NCBI RefSeq assembly: GCF_014191985.1
Contig: NZ_JACHXI010000009.1
Span: forward strand, 1-64,000
Source: Azomonas macrocytogenes
Lineage (GTDB): Bacteria; Pseudomonadota; Gammaproteobacteria; Pseudomonadales; Pseudomonadaceae
DNA: 64,000 nt
Reading direction: 5' to 3'
The stretch's first letter is position 1; every line of letters begins with the position of its first letter. Position numbers and translations under genes: made by a program. Shown here one piece after another: positions 1 through 11,589 of the stretch. The notes below the pieces were generated by a model that did not search any database, was not told where the DNA came from, and saw only the letters and a list, made by a program, of their open reading frames with translations.

Positions 1-87
1 ACGTAATGAAAACAGGAAGAACAAAGCCGAAAGCTTAAGGCAAGGGCGTCATGCACCACGGGTTGACGGGAAGCTCCTTATGGAATT

Positions 88-486
88 GTTAGGCCTCACT
101 GCCTATGTTCTGGCCGACACGCCAAAGGACTCCACTTGGGTCGACTAGCGGGAAGTCCCGCAAGCCCCAAGGACGATCTTGAGGCGGCTCAACTCGGAGG
201 CCAAACCTTTCGATGACGCCAAAATTGATGACGTGCTGATACCAAGCGCCAACGTCCTCAACGAGGAAGTGCATCATGAAATTTGCTGTGTACTCTTCCA
301 CATAGAACTTTTGCAACAAAAAGCTCGTGTCACCGTATCGAACATATGCGAGATCGTCTGACGACCACGGAATCTCAAATCCAATCCGGGTGTAGAAGTC
401 TTTGGAACTTTCAAAGTCGCGCGCCGGGACGAAAGCCTTGATTTCGACTGCTGCAAGATTCATTCATCTGTCCTGTGAGGCCTAAC
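88..486 (-). mobile_element. Integron gene cassette (VOC gene plus core sites)
   Basis: On the minus strand the segment opens with GTTAGGC (486-480) and the ORF ends in GCCTAAC (94-88). These match the integron core consensus GTTRRRY and its complement RYYYAAC. The ends are 12-nt inverted repeats: GTTAGGCCTCAC is read inward from each side. The rest of the attC site would continue left of position 88 and its closing GTTRRRY core is not in the window, so the site is incomplete here. More cassettes may lie to the left. Confidence 0.65.
89..463 (-). CDS. VOC (glyoxalase/bleomycin-resistance fold) protein, integron cassette gene
   Basis: A 124-residue protein of the size and pattern of a single-domain vicinal-oxygen-chelate protein: an N-terminal strand, then the 'SKDFYTRIGFE' helix-strand typical of the fold, and a C-terminal 'FPLVDPSGVLWRVGQ' strand. 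Such proteins are commonly carried as integron cassettes; substrate and metal cannot be told from sequence. The stop codon TAA lies inside a GCCTAAC core (minus, 94-88). The start codon lies 17 nt inside a GTTAGGC core (minus, 486-480). This tight packing of one ORF between core sites is the classic cassette layout. The gene reads away from the intI remnant at 620, as the first cassette should. The VOC call is fairly firm; a specific enzyme or resistance function is not supported. Confidence 0.8.
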   Translation of the reverse strand: MNLAAVEIKAFVPARDFESSKDFYTRIGFEIPWSSDDLAYVRYGDTSFLLQKFYVEEYTANFMMHFLVEDVGAWYQHVINFGVIERFGLRVEPPQDRPWGLRDFPLVDPSGVLWRVGQNIGSEA

Positions 487-619
487 TATTATTAGACACC
501 ATCTGGTATATAACTCCCCGAACGGGCGTGGTTGATAACATTACTTATCCTCTTACCAAGCCCCCAGCTAGGCTGGGTTTACAGCGGTGTCGTGACGCTA
601 TCGAAGGGAGTTATACACC
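487..619 (-). other. attI-like region with large imperfect palindrome
   Basis: This interval lies between the intI remnant start (620) and the first cassette boundary (486/485), where attI and the cassette promoter belong in an integron. It contains 14-nt inverted repeats at 505-518 (ggtatataactccc) and 606-619 (gggagttatacacc), with one mismatch. At its centre is a hairpin, CCCAGC-TAG-GCTGGG, at 563-577. Read on the minus strand the arms contain GTATAAC and GTTATAT, which resemble degenerate core sites, so the palindrome could also be an old attC. No confident promoter was found. Confidence 0.45.
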
Positions 620-838
620 ATGGATGGAAAGCCTAGATTGTTGAATCAACTGCGTGAGCAGACTTATGTTCGCTATCATTCCATATGCATCGAAACGGCT
701 TATGTGAAATGGGTCCGGGATTAGATTCGTTTTCATCAATTGCGCATCCCGAGTCAATGGGCGCGTCAGAAATAGAACGTTTCTGTTTTAGTTGACTGTC
801 GACCGAAATGTTTCTGCTTTTACCCAGAATGTCGCGCA
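620..838 (+). pseudogene. intI: Integron integrase N-terminal remnant
   Basis: The frame from ATG 620 reads a close match to the start of integron integrases: 'PRLLNQLREQ', 'RYHSICIETAYVKWVRD', then a TAG stop at 722-724 where intact proteins continue into the R-F-H-G segment. Homology resumes in two other frames: 'HPESMGASEIERF' from about 745 and 'LTVDRNVSAFTQN' from 792. At least two frameshifts therefore follow the stop. The match ends near 838, covering about 70 of roughly 320 residues, so the catalytic core is gone. Orientation, divergent from the cassette at 89-463, is what an integron requires. The gene cannot make an active recombinase. Confidence 0.8.
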
Positions 839-984
839 AGGAAACTCAGCACCTGCTGGCTGCATTGGAAGACAATATTGCGCTGGTGACAGGTATGAAA
901 GAGCGCATTACCGTGCTGTCAGATATGAAGACAACCATGATCTACGCCCAAAAGAACAGTGACTTGCGTCTTCACGAATATTGA
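829..984 (+). CDS. Small hypothetical ORF after the intI remnant
   Basis: A 51-codon ORF (ATG 829, TGA 982-984) encodes a hydrophilic, probably helical peptide containing 'LLAALEDNIALVTGMKER'. It starts where integrase homology ends and matches no family I recognise. No good Shine-Dalgarno sequence precedes it. It could be the tail of another decayed gene joined to intI by a deletion. The remainder of 985-1044 holds only a 7-bp inverted repeat (994-1000 and 1019-1025) downstream of metH. Confidence 0.2.
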   Translation: MSRKETQHLLAALEDNIALVTGMKERITVLSDMKTTMIYAQKNSDLRLHEY

Positions 985-1044
985 AAGATTGTAAAGGTGG
1001 AAAATCGCAAGGCACTTCCCACCTTCATAAGCATTATCTCAACC

Positions 1045-4731
<3,687 letters not shown>

Positions 4732-4876
4732 GAAGGAAATACCTGGGTAAAGCATGAAAAAGGGTTCAGATGATAACAAAAGGCAGAATTTCCGGCCGGT
4801 TTGCCATGAAGTGAAGCGCTGCAGGCCTGGTCTTAACCGATGAATAGCACGCAGGTTTTTGAACTTTCATGATTTG

Positions 4877-4934
4877 TGCAGGCCCACATCTCCCCGTGGC
4901 CGGTCCGAACCGTGCCCAGTGGTGAGAGCCTGCA
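4877..4934 (-). promoter_or_regulatory. Possible structured leader upstream of metH
   Basis: The 306-nt gap between metH and the divergent acyltransferase contains a perfect 7-bp inverted repeat (TGCAGGC/GCCTGCA, 4877-4883 and 4928-4934). It encloses a GC-rich segment with a further small stem around CGGTTCGGACCG. On the metH strand this could be a folded 5' leader. It does not show the cobalamin riboswitch box or a recognisable SAH riboswitch core, so no ligand is proposed. The rest of the gap must hold divergent promoters, but none is clear. Confidence 0.25.
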
Positions 4935-5037
4935 TGGTTGATAACAGGCCCTGGGATTTTTCTGCTGTGGTTGGTCGGCTGGTCTCGTTCCAATAACGAG
5001 TGTCTGGACGGCACCCCCTGCGAGAGGATCCAGAAGC

Positions 5038-6051
5038 ATGCTCATTTCGCTACAGGCGCTGCGCGCTTTGGCAGCCTGGCTGGTAGTTTTTCATCATGTG
5101 ATGCAAGTGTTCTTCGATTTCCATGCTGACAGCGCCATCGGCTGGTTCCTGGCCGAACGTGGTGCGATCGGGGTCGATATTTTCTTCGTCATCAGCGGTT
5201 TTGTGATCTACCTGTCGACCCTGGACAAGGACATCCCCATCGGCCGCTTCCTGTTCTACCGGGCCATGCGCATCATGCCGGCTTACTGGCTGTATACGGC
5301 GCTGGCTGCGCTGATCATCGTCTATGCCCATGAGGTGATGCCGATCCAGGACTTTGCTGTACGGCATTTCCTCTTGTCGCTGTTCTTTATCCCGGCCGAG
5401 AATCCGGGAGGATTCGGCATGTACCCGACGCTCAATGTCGGTTGGACGCTCAACTATGAGATGTTCTTCTATCTGCTGTTCGCGCTGTCGCTGACCTTTC
5501 CGGCGCGTTTGCGGCCGTTGCTGATCGCTGCCGCACTGGTACTGGTCAGCTCGGTGCTGGCCCGGCAGGAATGGCTGAGCAACTTCTATCGCAACAGCAT
5601 CGTCTACGAATTTCTATTTGGTATCGGCGTCGGCATCTGCTATCGACGTGGCTGGATCAAGCCGGGGCTGTGGCTGCCACTGGCTGTTCTGGCCTTGTCG
5701 GCAACTGCGATCTGGCATCTGGACCGCTCTGCACGGTTGTTGCACTGGGGAGTGCCAAGCGCTTGTATCGTGGCCGCCTGCATCTCTCTCGAACCCTGGT
5801 TGTCCAAGCTCAGGTCGTTGAAGATGCTCGGAGATTGCTCGTATTCGGTCTATCTCGTGCATGTGCTGGTACTGTCCACGGGTTGGTATGTGGCCAGGTA
5901 TTTCGGTTTTGATCAACGCTGGATCATCGCCGTCTGCATGCCTTTGATTCTGCTGCTGTCGTGGATCAGTTACGAGCTGTTCGAAAAGCGCTTGTTCCTG
6001 AGCGCCAAGTCCTGGCTGAACAGGAGAGAACCGTTGGTGCGAGCTTCGTAA
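5038..6051 (+). CDS. Acyltransferase 3 family membrane protein (OafA/YrhL-like)
   Basis: A 337-residue integral membrane protein with about ten hydrophobic segments. Its N-terminus, 'LRALAAWLVVFHH', carries the Arg and His expected in acyltransferase-3 enzymes. 'GVDIFFVISGFVIY' and 'YRAMRIMPAYWLY' are further family landmarks. These enzymes O-acylate extracellular sugars such as O-antigen, exopolysaccharide or glycan side chains using cytoplasmic acyl donors. The substrate cannot be inferred here because no polysaccharide genes are adjacent. AGAGGA precedes the ATG. The gene stands alone between metH and nfuA. Confidence 0.88.
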   Translation: MLISLQALRALAAWLVVFHHVMQVFFDFHADSAIGWFLAERGAIGVDIFFVISGFVIYLSTLDKDIPIGRFLFYRAMRIMPAYWLYTALAALIIVYAHEVMPIQDFAVRHFLLSLFFIPAENPGGFGMYPTLNVGWTLNYEMFFYLLFALSLTFPARLRPLLIAAALVLVSSVLARQEWLSNFYRNSIVYEFLFGIGVGICYRRGWIKPGLWLPLAVLALSATAIWHLDRSARLLHWGVPSACIVAACISLEPWLSKLRSLKMLGDCSYSVYLVHVLVLSTGWYVARYFGFDQRWIIAVCMPLILLLSWISYELFEKRLFLSAKSWLNRREPLVRAS

Positions 6052-6128
6052 TTTCCGAGTAAGGTACTTGGACTTTATTCGTCCAAGTCGATTGGCGTAC
6101 ACTGCCAGAAAGTTTCCAAGGAGTTGCC

Positions 6129-6713
6129 ATGACAGCTATCAGCATTACCGAATCCGCTCAGGCATACCTCGCCGATCTGCTCGACAAGCAGAACACCACG
6201 GGTATCGGCATCCGGATCTTCATTACCCAACCGGGGACGCCCTATGCCGAAACCTGTCTGTCCTACTGCAAGCCGGGTGAGCAGAAGCACGACGATTGCG
6301 CGATTGCGCTGAAGGACTTCACGGCCTGGATCGACGCGATGAGCGAGCCGTTCCTGGAAGATGCCGTAGTGGACTATGCCACCGACCGCATGGGTGGCCA
6401 ACTGACCATCAAGGCACCGAATGCCAAGGTGCCGATGATCAGCGACGACAGTCCGATCCAGGAGCGCATCAATTACTACCTGCAAACCGAGATAAACCCT
6501 GGCCTCGCCGAGCATGGCGGACAGGTCAGTCTGGTGGATATCGTCGACGAGGGCGTCGCGATACTGCAATTCGGTGGCGGTTGCCAGGGCTGCAGCATGG
6601 TCGATGCGACGCTCAAGGAGGGGGTGGAAAAGACCCTGATGGAGCGTATCCCGGACTTGAAGGGTGTGCGCGACATGACCGATCACAGCCAGCGCGAGAA
6701 TGCTTATCTCTGA
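6129..6713 (+). CDS. nfuA: Fe/S biogenesis protein NfuA
   Basis: A 194-residue NfuA, a carrier that receives [4Fe-4S] clusters and hands them to apo-proteins. The N-terminal half is a degenerate A-type (IscA-like) domain. The C-terminal Nfu domain has the cluster-binding CxxC in 'GGGCQGCSM' at about residues 155-163. Length matches the family. AAGGAG lies 5 nt before the ATG. A strong terminator follows at 6728-6759, so it is probably monocistronic. Complex I and MiaE, encoded nearby, are Fe/S or di-iron clients in a broad sense only. Confidence 0.96.
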   Translation: MTAISITESAQAYLADLLDKQNTTGIGIRIFITQPGTPYAETCLSYCKPGEQKHDDCAIALKDFTAWIDAMSEPFLEDAVVDYATDRMGGQLTIKAPNAKVPMISDDSPIQERINYYLQTEINPGLAEHGGQVSLVDIVDEGVAILQFGGGCQGCSMVDATLKEGVEKTLMERIPDLKGVRDMTDHSQRENAYL

Positions 6714-6727
6714 GCAAGCCCGGCAAT

Positions 6728-6759
6728 ATGAAAAAAGCGGCCAAGGCCGCTTTTTTCAT
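6728..6759 (+). terminator. Rho-independent terminator of nfuA
   Basis: A perfect 15-bp stem with a 2-nt AA spacer (GCGGCC-AA-GGCCGC core) is flanked by A6 and T6 runs. It starts 14 nt after the nfuA stop codon. The symmetric A/T runs mean it could also stop transcription from queD on the other strand. Confidence 0.9.
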
Positions 6760-6844
6760 GCTCGGCGATAGGCTGGATGGCGCTTGACCCAGCTACCTTC
6801 AGCCAATGCTAATGGGTTGCTATGCTATTGAACTACCTATACTT

Positions 6845-7204
6845 TTAATCCTCGCCAGCATATTCGCAACCACTGGTACAAGTCTCGTGGATACGAATGC
6901 GCGACAGCTCCGGTAGCAGTGGCTTGAGCTTGTGCCAGATCCAACGGGCCAGGTTTTCGCTGGTGGGGTTTTCCAGGCCGGGCAGGTCGTTCAGGTAGTT
7001 GTGGTCCAGCTGTTCGTAGAGGGGTTTGAAGATTTCCTTGATCTCGCTGAAGTCGCGAATCCAGCCGGTTACCGGATCGACCGGACCCTTGAGGTAAATG
7101 GCCGCGCGGAAGGAGTGACCATGTAGGCGCCCGCACTTGTGGCCTGCGGGAACATGAGGGAGGCGGTGTGCCGATTCGAAGGTGAATTCTTTGAAGATTT
7201 CCAC
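6845..7204 (-). CDS. queD: 6-carboxy-5,6,7,8-tetrahydropterin synthase QueD
   Basis: QueD converts 7,8-dihydroneopterin triphosphate to carboxytetrahydropterin in the preQ0/queuosine pathway. The protein shows the zinc-binding histidines in 'FESAHRLPH' and 'CGRLHGHSF', and the catalytic Cys just before 'GRLHGH'. The frame is open further upstream. A GTG at 7204 gives '[13 protein letters not shown]', exactly the usual N-terminus, and 119 residues, the usual length, so I choose it. Upstream spacing of GAGC to the GTG is acceptable but weak. It is convergent with nfuA. Confidence 0.92.
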   Translation of the reverse strand: MEIFKEFTFESAHRLPHVPAGHKCGRLHGHSFRAAIYLKGPVDPVTGWIRDFSEIKEIFKPLYEQLDHNYLNDLPGLENPTSENLARWIWHKLKPLLPELSRIRIHETCTSGCEYAGED

Positions 7205-7391
7205 GTCAAGGCTCGCTGGAAAAGGAACGACGCAAGCCGGGCCGGTGGCCCACGCTCGCAACTGGCGCGATTATCCGCTCAGGGCTGGCCCCAGGGCAAA
7301 GAGATGTGAAAATCCATCGCTTTCCAGCACCTGTATCCGAGGCTGCTGACTAAGCAGGGGAAGCGTTTCACTACAACATCAAGGACAGCCA

Positions 7392-8510
7392 ATGGCTCAT
7401 TCAAAGACGGAACAACGATTTTTCCTGGCCTTGCTTATATTCGTTTCCATTGCCTTCGTCTGGATATTGCTGCCGTATTACGGTGCCGTGTTCTGGGCGG
7501 TGATTCTGGCGATCATCTTCGCGCCCATGCAGAGGCGGCTGCAGAGGAGCTATCCCGGACGCGACAACCTGACGGCTATGACTACCTTGGTGGCATGCCT
7601 GCTGCTGGCGGTTCTGCCGATGAGCATCATCACTACGATGCTGGTCCAGCAGGCTTCGGATGTGTACCTGGCGATCCAGGATGGTCAAGTCGATTTCGAC
7701 AAATACCTGCACAATTTCAAGAGCATGCTGCCCGATGTATTGGAGAAGCAGCTGAATACGTCGGGATATGGCACTTTCGAAAATATCCGCAAGCGTCTGG
7801 CCGAGGGGGCTTTGCACATAAGCCAGGTCATGGCAACCCAGGCTTACAGCTTTGGCCAGGGCACCTTCGATTTCGTGGTGTCCTTTTTCATCATGGTCTA
7901 CATCCTGTTTTTCTTTATTCGCGATGGTCGGGACCTTGTGGTGCGGATGTATACCAGTGTTCCGCTCAACAATGAACAGAAGCGCCGTTTGTTCAGCAAA
8001 TTCACCCGTGTCGTTCGGGCGACGGTGAAAGGCAACATCGTCATTGCTGCCACTCAGGGCGCATTGGGCGGCATCATCTTCGCCATTCTGGATGTTCCCG
8101 GCGCTTTCCTCTGGGGTGTGGTGATGGCTTTCCTGTCATTGTTGCCGGCTGTCGGGGCAGGCATCGTCTGGGTTCCAGTGGCACTGTTTTTCTTCATGAG
8201 CGGCAATTTACTGAAGGCAGTGGTCCTGACTGCCTATGGGATTCTGGTGATCGGCCTGGTGGATAACGTCCTGCGCCCGATCCTGGTCGGCAAAGACACC
8301 AAGATGCCGGATTACCTGGTGCTGATCTCGACTTTGGGTGGGTTGGCGGTCTTCGGCCTGAACGGTTTCGTCATCGGTCCGCTGATTGCCGCCTTGTTCA
8401 TTTCCGCCTGGGCGCTGTTCGGCGATATCGACCTGACGCCGGAGGAGGAAGCAGCTAATAAGTTGAAAGAAAAAGAAAAGGAAGAACAGGCGCAGAAGCA
8501 GCAGGCGTAA
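7392..8510 (+). CDS. AI-2E family transporter (permease)
   Basis: A 372-residue polytopic membrane protein of the AI-2E/PerM family. Hydrophobic segments occur near residues 10-45, 60-85, 150-175, and in a cluster from 210 to 335. The family landmark 'IGLVDNVLRPILVG' precedes the last helices. The tail is a highly charged Lys/Glu stretch ('KLKEKEKEEQAQKQQA'), probably cytoplasmic. Members export small molecules or act as Na+/H+ antiporters; the substrate is not predictable here. The gene ends 9 nt before a strong hairpin facing the nuo operon. Confidence 0.88.
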   Translation: MAHSKTEQRFFLALLIFVSIAFVWILLPYYGAVFWAVILAIIFAPMQRRLQRSYPGRDNLTAMTTLVACLLLAVLPMSIITTMLVQQASDVYLAIQDGQVDFDKYLHNFKSMLPDVLEKQLNTSGYGTFENIRKRLAEGALHISQVMATQAYSFGQGTFDFVVSFFIMVYILFFFIRDGRDLVVRMYTSVPLNNEQKRRLFSKFTRVVRATVKGNIVIAATQGALGGIIFAILDVPGAFLWGVVMAFLSLLPAVGAGIVWVPVALFFFMSGNLLKAVVLTAYGILVIGLVDNVLRPILVGKDTKMPDYLVLISTLGGLAVFGLNGFVIGPLIAALFISAWALFGDIDLTPEEEAANKLKEKEKEEQAQKQQA

Positions 8511-8519
8511 CGAAACAGC

Positions 8520-8549
8520 GCAAGCTCCGGCCTGGCGACCGGAGCTTGC
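8520..8549. terminator. Bidirectional terminator between AI-2E permease and nuoN
   Basis: An 11-bp perfect stem (GCAAGCTCCGG/CCGGAGCTTGC) with an 8-nt loop sits exactly between two convergent genes. It lacks a long T run on either strand, so termination strength is uncertain. Confidence 0.6.
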
Positions 8550-8554
8550 GGGCT

Positions 8555-10012
8555 TCAGAGGGAAGTCGCGAGCACTGCGTGCTGGACCAGATCCAACAGC
8601 GGCTGGGGATAGACGCCCAGCGCGAAGGTCAGCACGGCGACTGCCAGTAGCATGATGCCGCCGGCTTGCTGGCCCCAGGCCAGGGGCGCATCGTAGCGAT
8701 GCAGGCCAGGCGCCATCAGGAACAGTGTCACCATCACCCGCAGGTAGTAGAAGACACCGATGGCGCTGCCGACGATCAGAGAAGCCAGCAACCACCACAA
8801 ATGGCCTTCGACGCCACTGGCGATAACGTAGAACTTGCCGATGAAGCCTGCCGTCAGTGGAATACCCGCCAGTGAGAGCATCATCGCAGCCAGTACTGCG
8901 GTCAGGTAGGGGCGCCGCCAGAACAGGCCGCGATAGTCGTAGAGTGAATCGGCATCCTGCTCCTTGAAGGGTGTCGACATCAGCGTTACGACACCGAAGG
9001 CGCCCAGGCTGGTCAGCACATAACTGGCCAGATAGACCGCCACCGCTTCGTCTGCCAGGCCATCGCTGGCGATCAATGCCACCAGCAGATAGCCGAAATG
9101 CGCGATGGAGGAGTAACCCAGCAGGCGCTTGAGGCTGTTTTGCAGCAGGGCGAGCAGGTTACCAACCAGAATCGAGGCGATGGCAATCAGGGTCAACAGG
9201 GTGTTCAGCCAACCTTCGGACGTCGCTGGCATCGTCTGATAGAGACGCAGCAGCACGGCGAATACAGCGACCTTACTGACCGTTGCCAGAAACGCCGCAA
9301 CGGGTGCCGGCGCGCCTTGATAGACGTCCGGGGTCCAGAGATGAAAAGGCACCAGCGACAGCTTGAACGCCAGCCCAACCAGCATCATGCCGATGCCCAG
9401 GCGCATCAATTCGCTAGCCTCGGCCTGGCCGATGACGGAGAACGCCAGGCTGCCGCTGTCTGCGTAAAGCAGCGCCATGCCGAACAGCAGGAAGGCTGAG
9501 CCGGCTGCCGAGAGCACCATGTACTTGATCGCGGCTTCCAGCGAACGATGATTGAAGAACACATAACCAACCATGCCGTAGACCGGTACGGACAGCAGTT
9601 CCAGGCCGATGAACAGCCCGGCCAGATGCCCCGTGCTGACCAGGACCAGACTACCGGCACAGGCTAGCAGCATCAGCAGATAGAGTTCTTCACGGTTGCC
9701 CTTGAAGCCTTCGTTCTGCTGTTTGCCCAGGTAGGCGTGCGTCAGGGTCACACAGGCCAGCGTGGCAATCAGGATCAGCGCCATGTAGTAGCAGGCGAAG
9801 CGGTCGACCAGGAGCAATTGGGTCACGGCCTGCGGCGCGGCTTTCACCGCCGGGATGACTGAAAGCAGTGCCAGGTTCAGGCCAATGGCCGAGATGCCGA
9901 AGGTTATCGAGTGGTTGCGCCGCCAGGCGATGTTCAGCATGACGACTATCGCTGTGGCGGCGACAACCAGCAGTGGCAGCAAGGCGGCGAAGTGGGATGT
10001 GGTGAATTGCAT
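8555..10012 (-). CDS. nuoN: NADH-quinone oxidoreductase subunit N
   Basis: The last gene of the complex I operon, encoding one of three antiporter-like proton-pumping membrane subunits. The protein has about 14 hydrophobic helices. The discontinuous helix and conserved lysines of the Mrp-antiporter family are visible ('LSLVPFHLWTPDVYQGAP'). I choose the ATG giving 'MQFTTSHFAALLPLL', which fits relatives. An ATG five codons upstream (10027) is possible and has an AGG too close to it. The gene starts 24 nt after the nuoM stop. Confidence 0.95.
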   Translation of the reverse strand: MQFTTSHFAALLPLLVVAATAIVVMLNIAWRRNHSITFGISAIGLNLALLSVIPAVKAAPQAVTQLLLVDRFACYYMALILIATLACVTLTHAYLGKQQNEGFKGNREELYLLMLLACAGSLVLVSTGHLAGLFIGLELLSVPVYGMVGYVFFNHRSLEAAIKYMVLSAAGSAFLLFGMALLYADSGSLAFSVIGQAEASELMRLGIGMMLVGLAFKLSLVPFHLWTPDVYQGAPAPVAAFLATVSKVAVFAVLLRLYQTMPATSEGWLNTLLTLIAIASILVGNLLALLQNSLKRLLGYSSIAHFGYLLVALIASDGLADEAVAVYLASYVLTSLGAFGVVTLMSTPFKEQDADSLYDYRGLFWRRPYLTAVLAAMMLSLAGIPLTAGFIGKFYVIASGVEGHLWWLLASLIVGSAIGVFYYLRVMVTLFLMAPGLHRYDAPLAWGQQAGGIMLLAVAVLTFALGVYPQPLLDLVQHAVLATSL

Positions 10013-10036
10013 ATCGGGAATGTCCATCCTGGGCTG

Positions 10037-11566
10037 CTAGCGGGCCGTAACCAGTTGAGAGAGGGCGCTGCCGATCCATTGCTGGACGCCAGCCATGGTT
10101 GCGGCCGAGGTATCGAGGATCGGTTGTGGGTAGACGCCGAGCAGAATCAGCAAGCCGGCCAGACCCAGCACCATGACCAGTTCGCGTTTATCCAGCCCGG
10201 CCAGGCCACCTTCCGCACGAGTCGGGCCGAAGTAGGCGCGGTGGATCATGATCAGCGAATAGACCGAACCGACCACCAGACCGAAGGTGGCGATGACGAT
10301 GACCCAGGGGGTATGGGCGAAACTGCCCATCAGCACTAGGAATTCGCCAACGAAGTTACCGGTGCCGGGCAGGCCGAGTGAGGCAACGGCGAAGAACAGG
10401 CTGATCGCCGGTAGCCAGGGCAGGCGCGACCAGAGTCCTCCCATTTCGCGCATGTCGCGGGTATGCAGGCGCTCGTAGAGCTGACCGCTCAGGATGAACA
10501 GCCCGGCGGCGGACAGCCCGTGGGCCAGCATCAGGATCACCGCACCCTGCAAGGCCTGTTGGCTGCCGGAATAGATACCGATCAGCACGAAGCCCATGTG
10601 CGACACACTGGAATAGGCAATCAGGCGCTTGATGTCAGTTTGGCCGAACGCCAGGAAGGCGCCGTAGAAGATGCCGATCAAACCGAGCAGCATGGCGATG
10701 GGGGCGAACTGCGCCGAAGCTTCCGGGAACAGTGGCAGGGCAAAGCGCAGCAGGCCATAGGCAGCGGTTTTCAGCAGGATGCCGGCCAGGTCCACGGAAC
10801 CGGCAGTTGGTGCCTGGGCGTGGGCGTCCGGTAACCAGGAATGCACCGGTACTACCGGCAACTTCACTGCAAAGGCGACGAAGAAGCCGAGCATCAGGAT
10901 ATAGCCGACACCTTCGGAGAAAGTGGCCTGCAGCAACTGTGAGTAGTCGAAGGTGAGTACGCCGGTGTTCTGATAGTTCACCAGCACCAGGCCAAGGATT
11001 GCCACCAGCATGATCAGGCCACTGGCCTGGGTGAAGATGAAGAACTTGGTCGCTGCAGTGATCCGGCTCTTGCCGGTACTGCCACTGTGACCCCAGAGCG
11101 CGATGAGGAAGTACATCGGCACCAGCATCACTTCCCAGAAGAAAAAGAACAGGAACAGATCAAGGGCGAGGAACACGCCAACCACGCCGCCGAGAATCCA
11201 CATCAGGTTGAGGTGGAAAAAGCCGACGTGGTTCTGGATTTCCTTCCAGGAGCAGAGCACCGACAGTAGGCCAAGCAGGCTGGTGAGTATGATCATCAGC
11301 AGCGACAGGCCATCCAGTGCCAGATGGAAGTTGATGCCGAAGCGTTCGATCCAGGCGTGCTTGAACTCCACGGCCCAGACGGCGGTAGCGCCGGGTGTCG
11401 GGGCGAGCTGGTAGTCACCGGTCCACCATAGCCAGAGGCTGAAGAACGACAGCAGCAGCATGGTCGCGAGGGCAATCCAGCGCGGTAGCGTCTTGTTGCG
11501 ATGTTCGGCGAGCCAGCAGAGCAGGCCGCCGATGAAGGGGATGAAGATGAGCCAGGGCAGAATCAT
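10037..11566 (-). CDS. nuoM: NADH-quinone oxidoreductase subunit M
   Basis: A 509-residue antiporter-like proton-pumping subunit of complex I. Its N-terminus is '[14 protein letters not shown]'. A Lys/Glu charge axis appears in segments such as '[13 protein letters not shown]' and '[20 protein letters not shown]'. The frame stays open 86 codons further upstream into nuoL, but the ATG at 11566 gives the standard length and N-terminus, so the extension is rejected. It lies between nuoL and nuoN in the canonical order. Confidence 0.97.
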   Translation of the reverse strand: MILPWLIFIPFIGGLLCWLAEHRNKTLPRWIALATMLLLSFFSLWLWWTGDYQLAPTPGATAVWAVEFKHAWIERFGINFHLALDGLSLLMIILTSLLGLLSVLCSWKEIQNHVGFFHLNLMWILGGVVGVFLALDLFLFFFFWEVMLVPMYFLIALWGHSGSTGKSRITAATKFFIFTQASGLIMLVAILGLVLVNYQNTGVLTFDYSQLLQATFSEGVGYILMLGFFVAFAVKLPVVPVHSWLPDAHAQAPTAGSVDLAGILLKTAAYGLLRFALPLFPEASAQFAPIAMLLGLIGIFYGAFLAFGQTDIKRLIAYSSVSHMGFVLIGIYSGSQQALQGAVILMLAHGLSAAGLFILSGQLYERLHTRDMREMGGLWSRLPWLPAISLFFAVASLGLPGTGNFVGEFLVLMGSFAHTPWVIVIATFGLVVGSVYSLIMIHRAYFGPTRAEGGLAGLDKRELVMVLGLAGLLILLGVYPQPILDTSAATMAGVQQWIGSALSQLVTAR

Positions 11567-11589
11567 TCGAGGTCGAGTCCTTTGCCAGA

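Noticed and set aside
4732..5037. Cobalamin or SAH riboswitch for metH
   Set aside because: The metH strand lacks the B12 box and the SAH core. The GCGCTGCA string at about 4815 is on the opposite strand and not in the right context.
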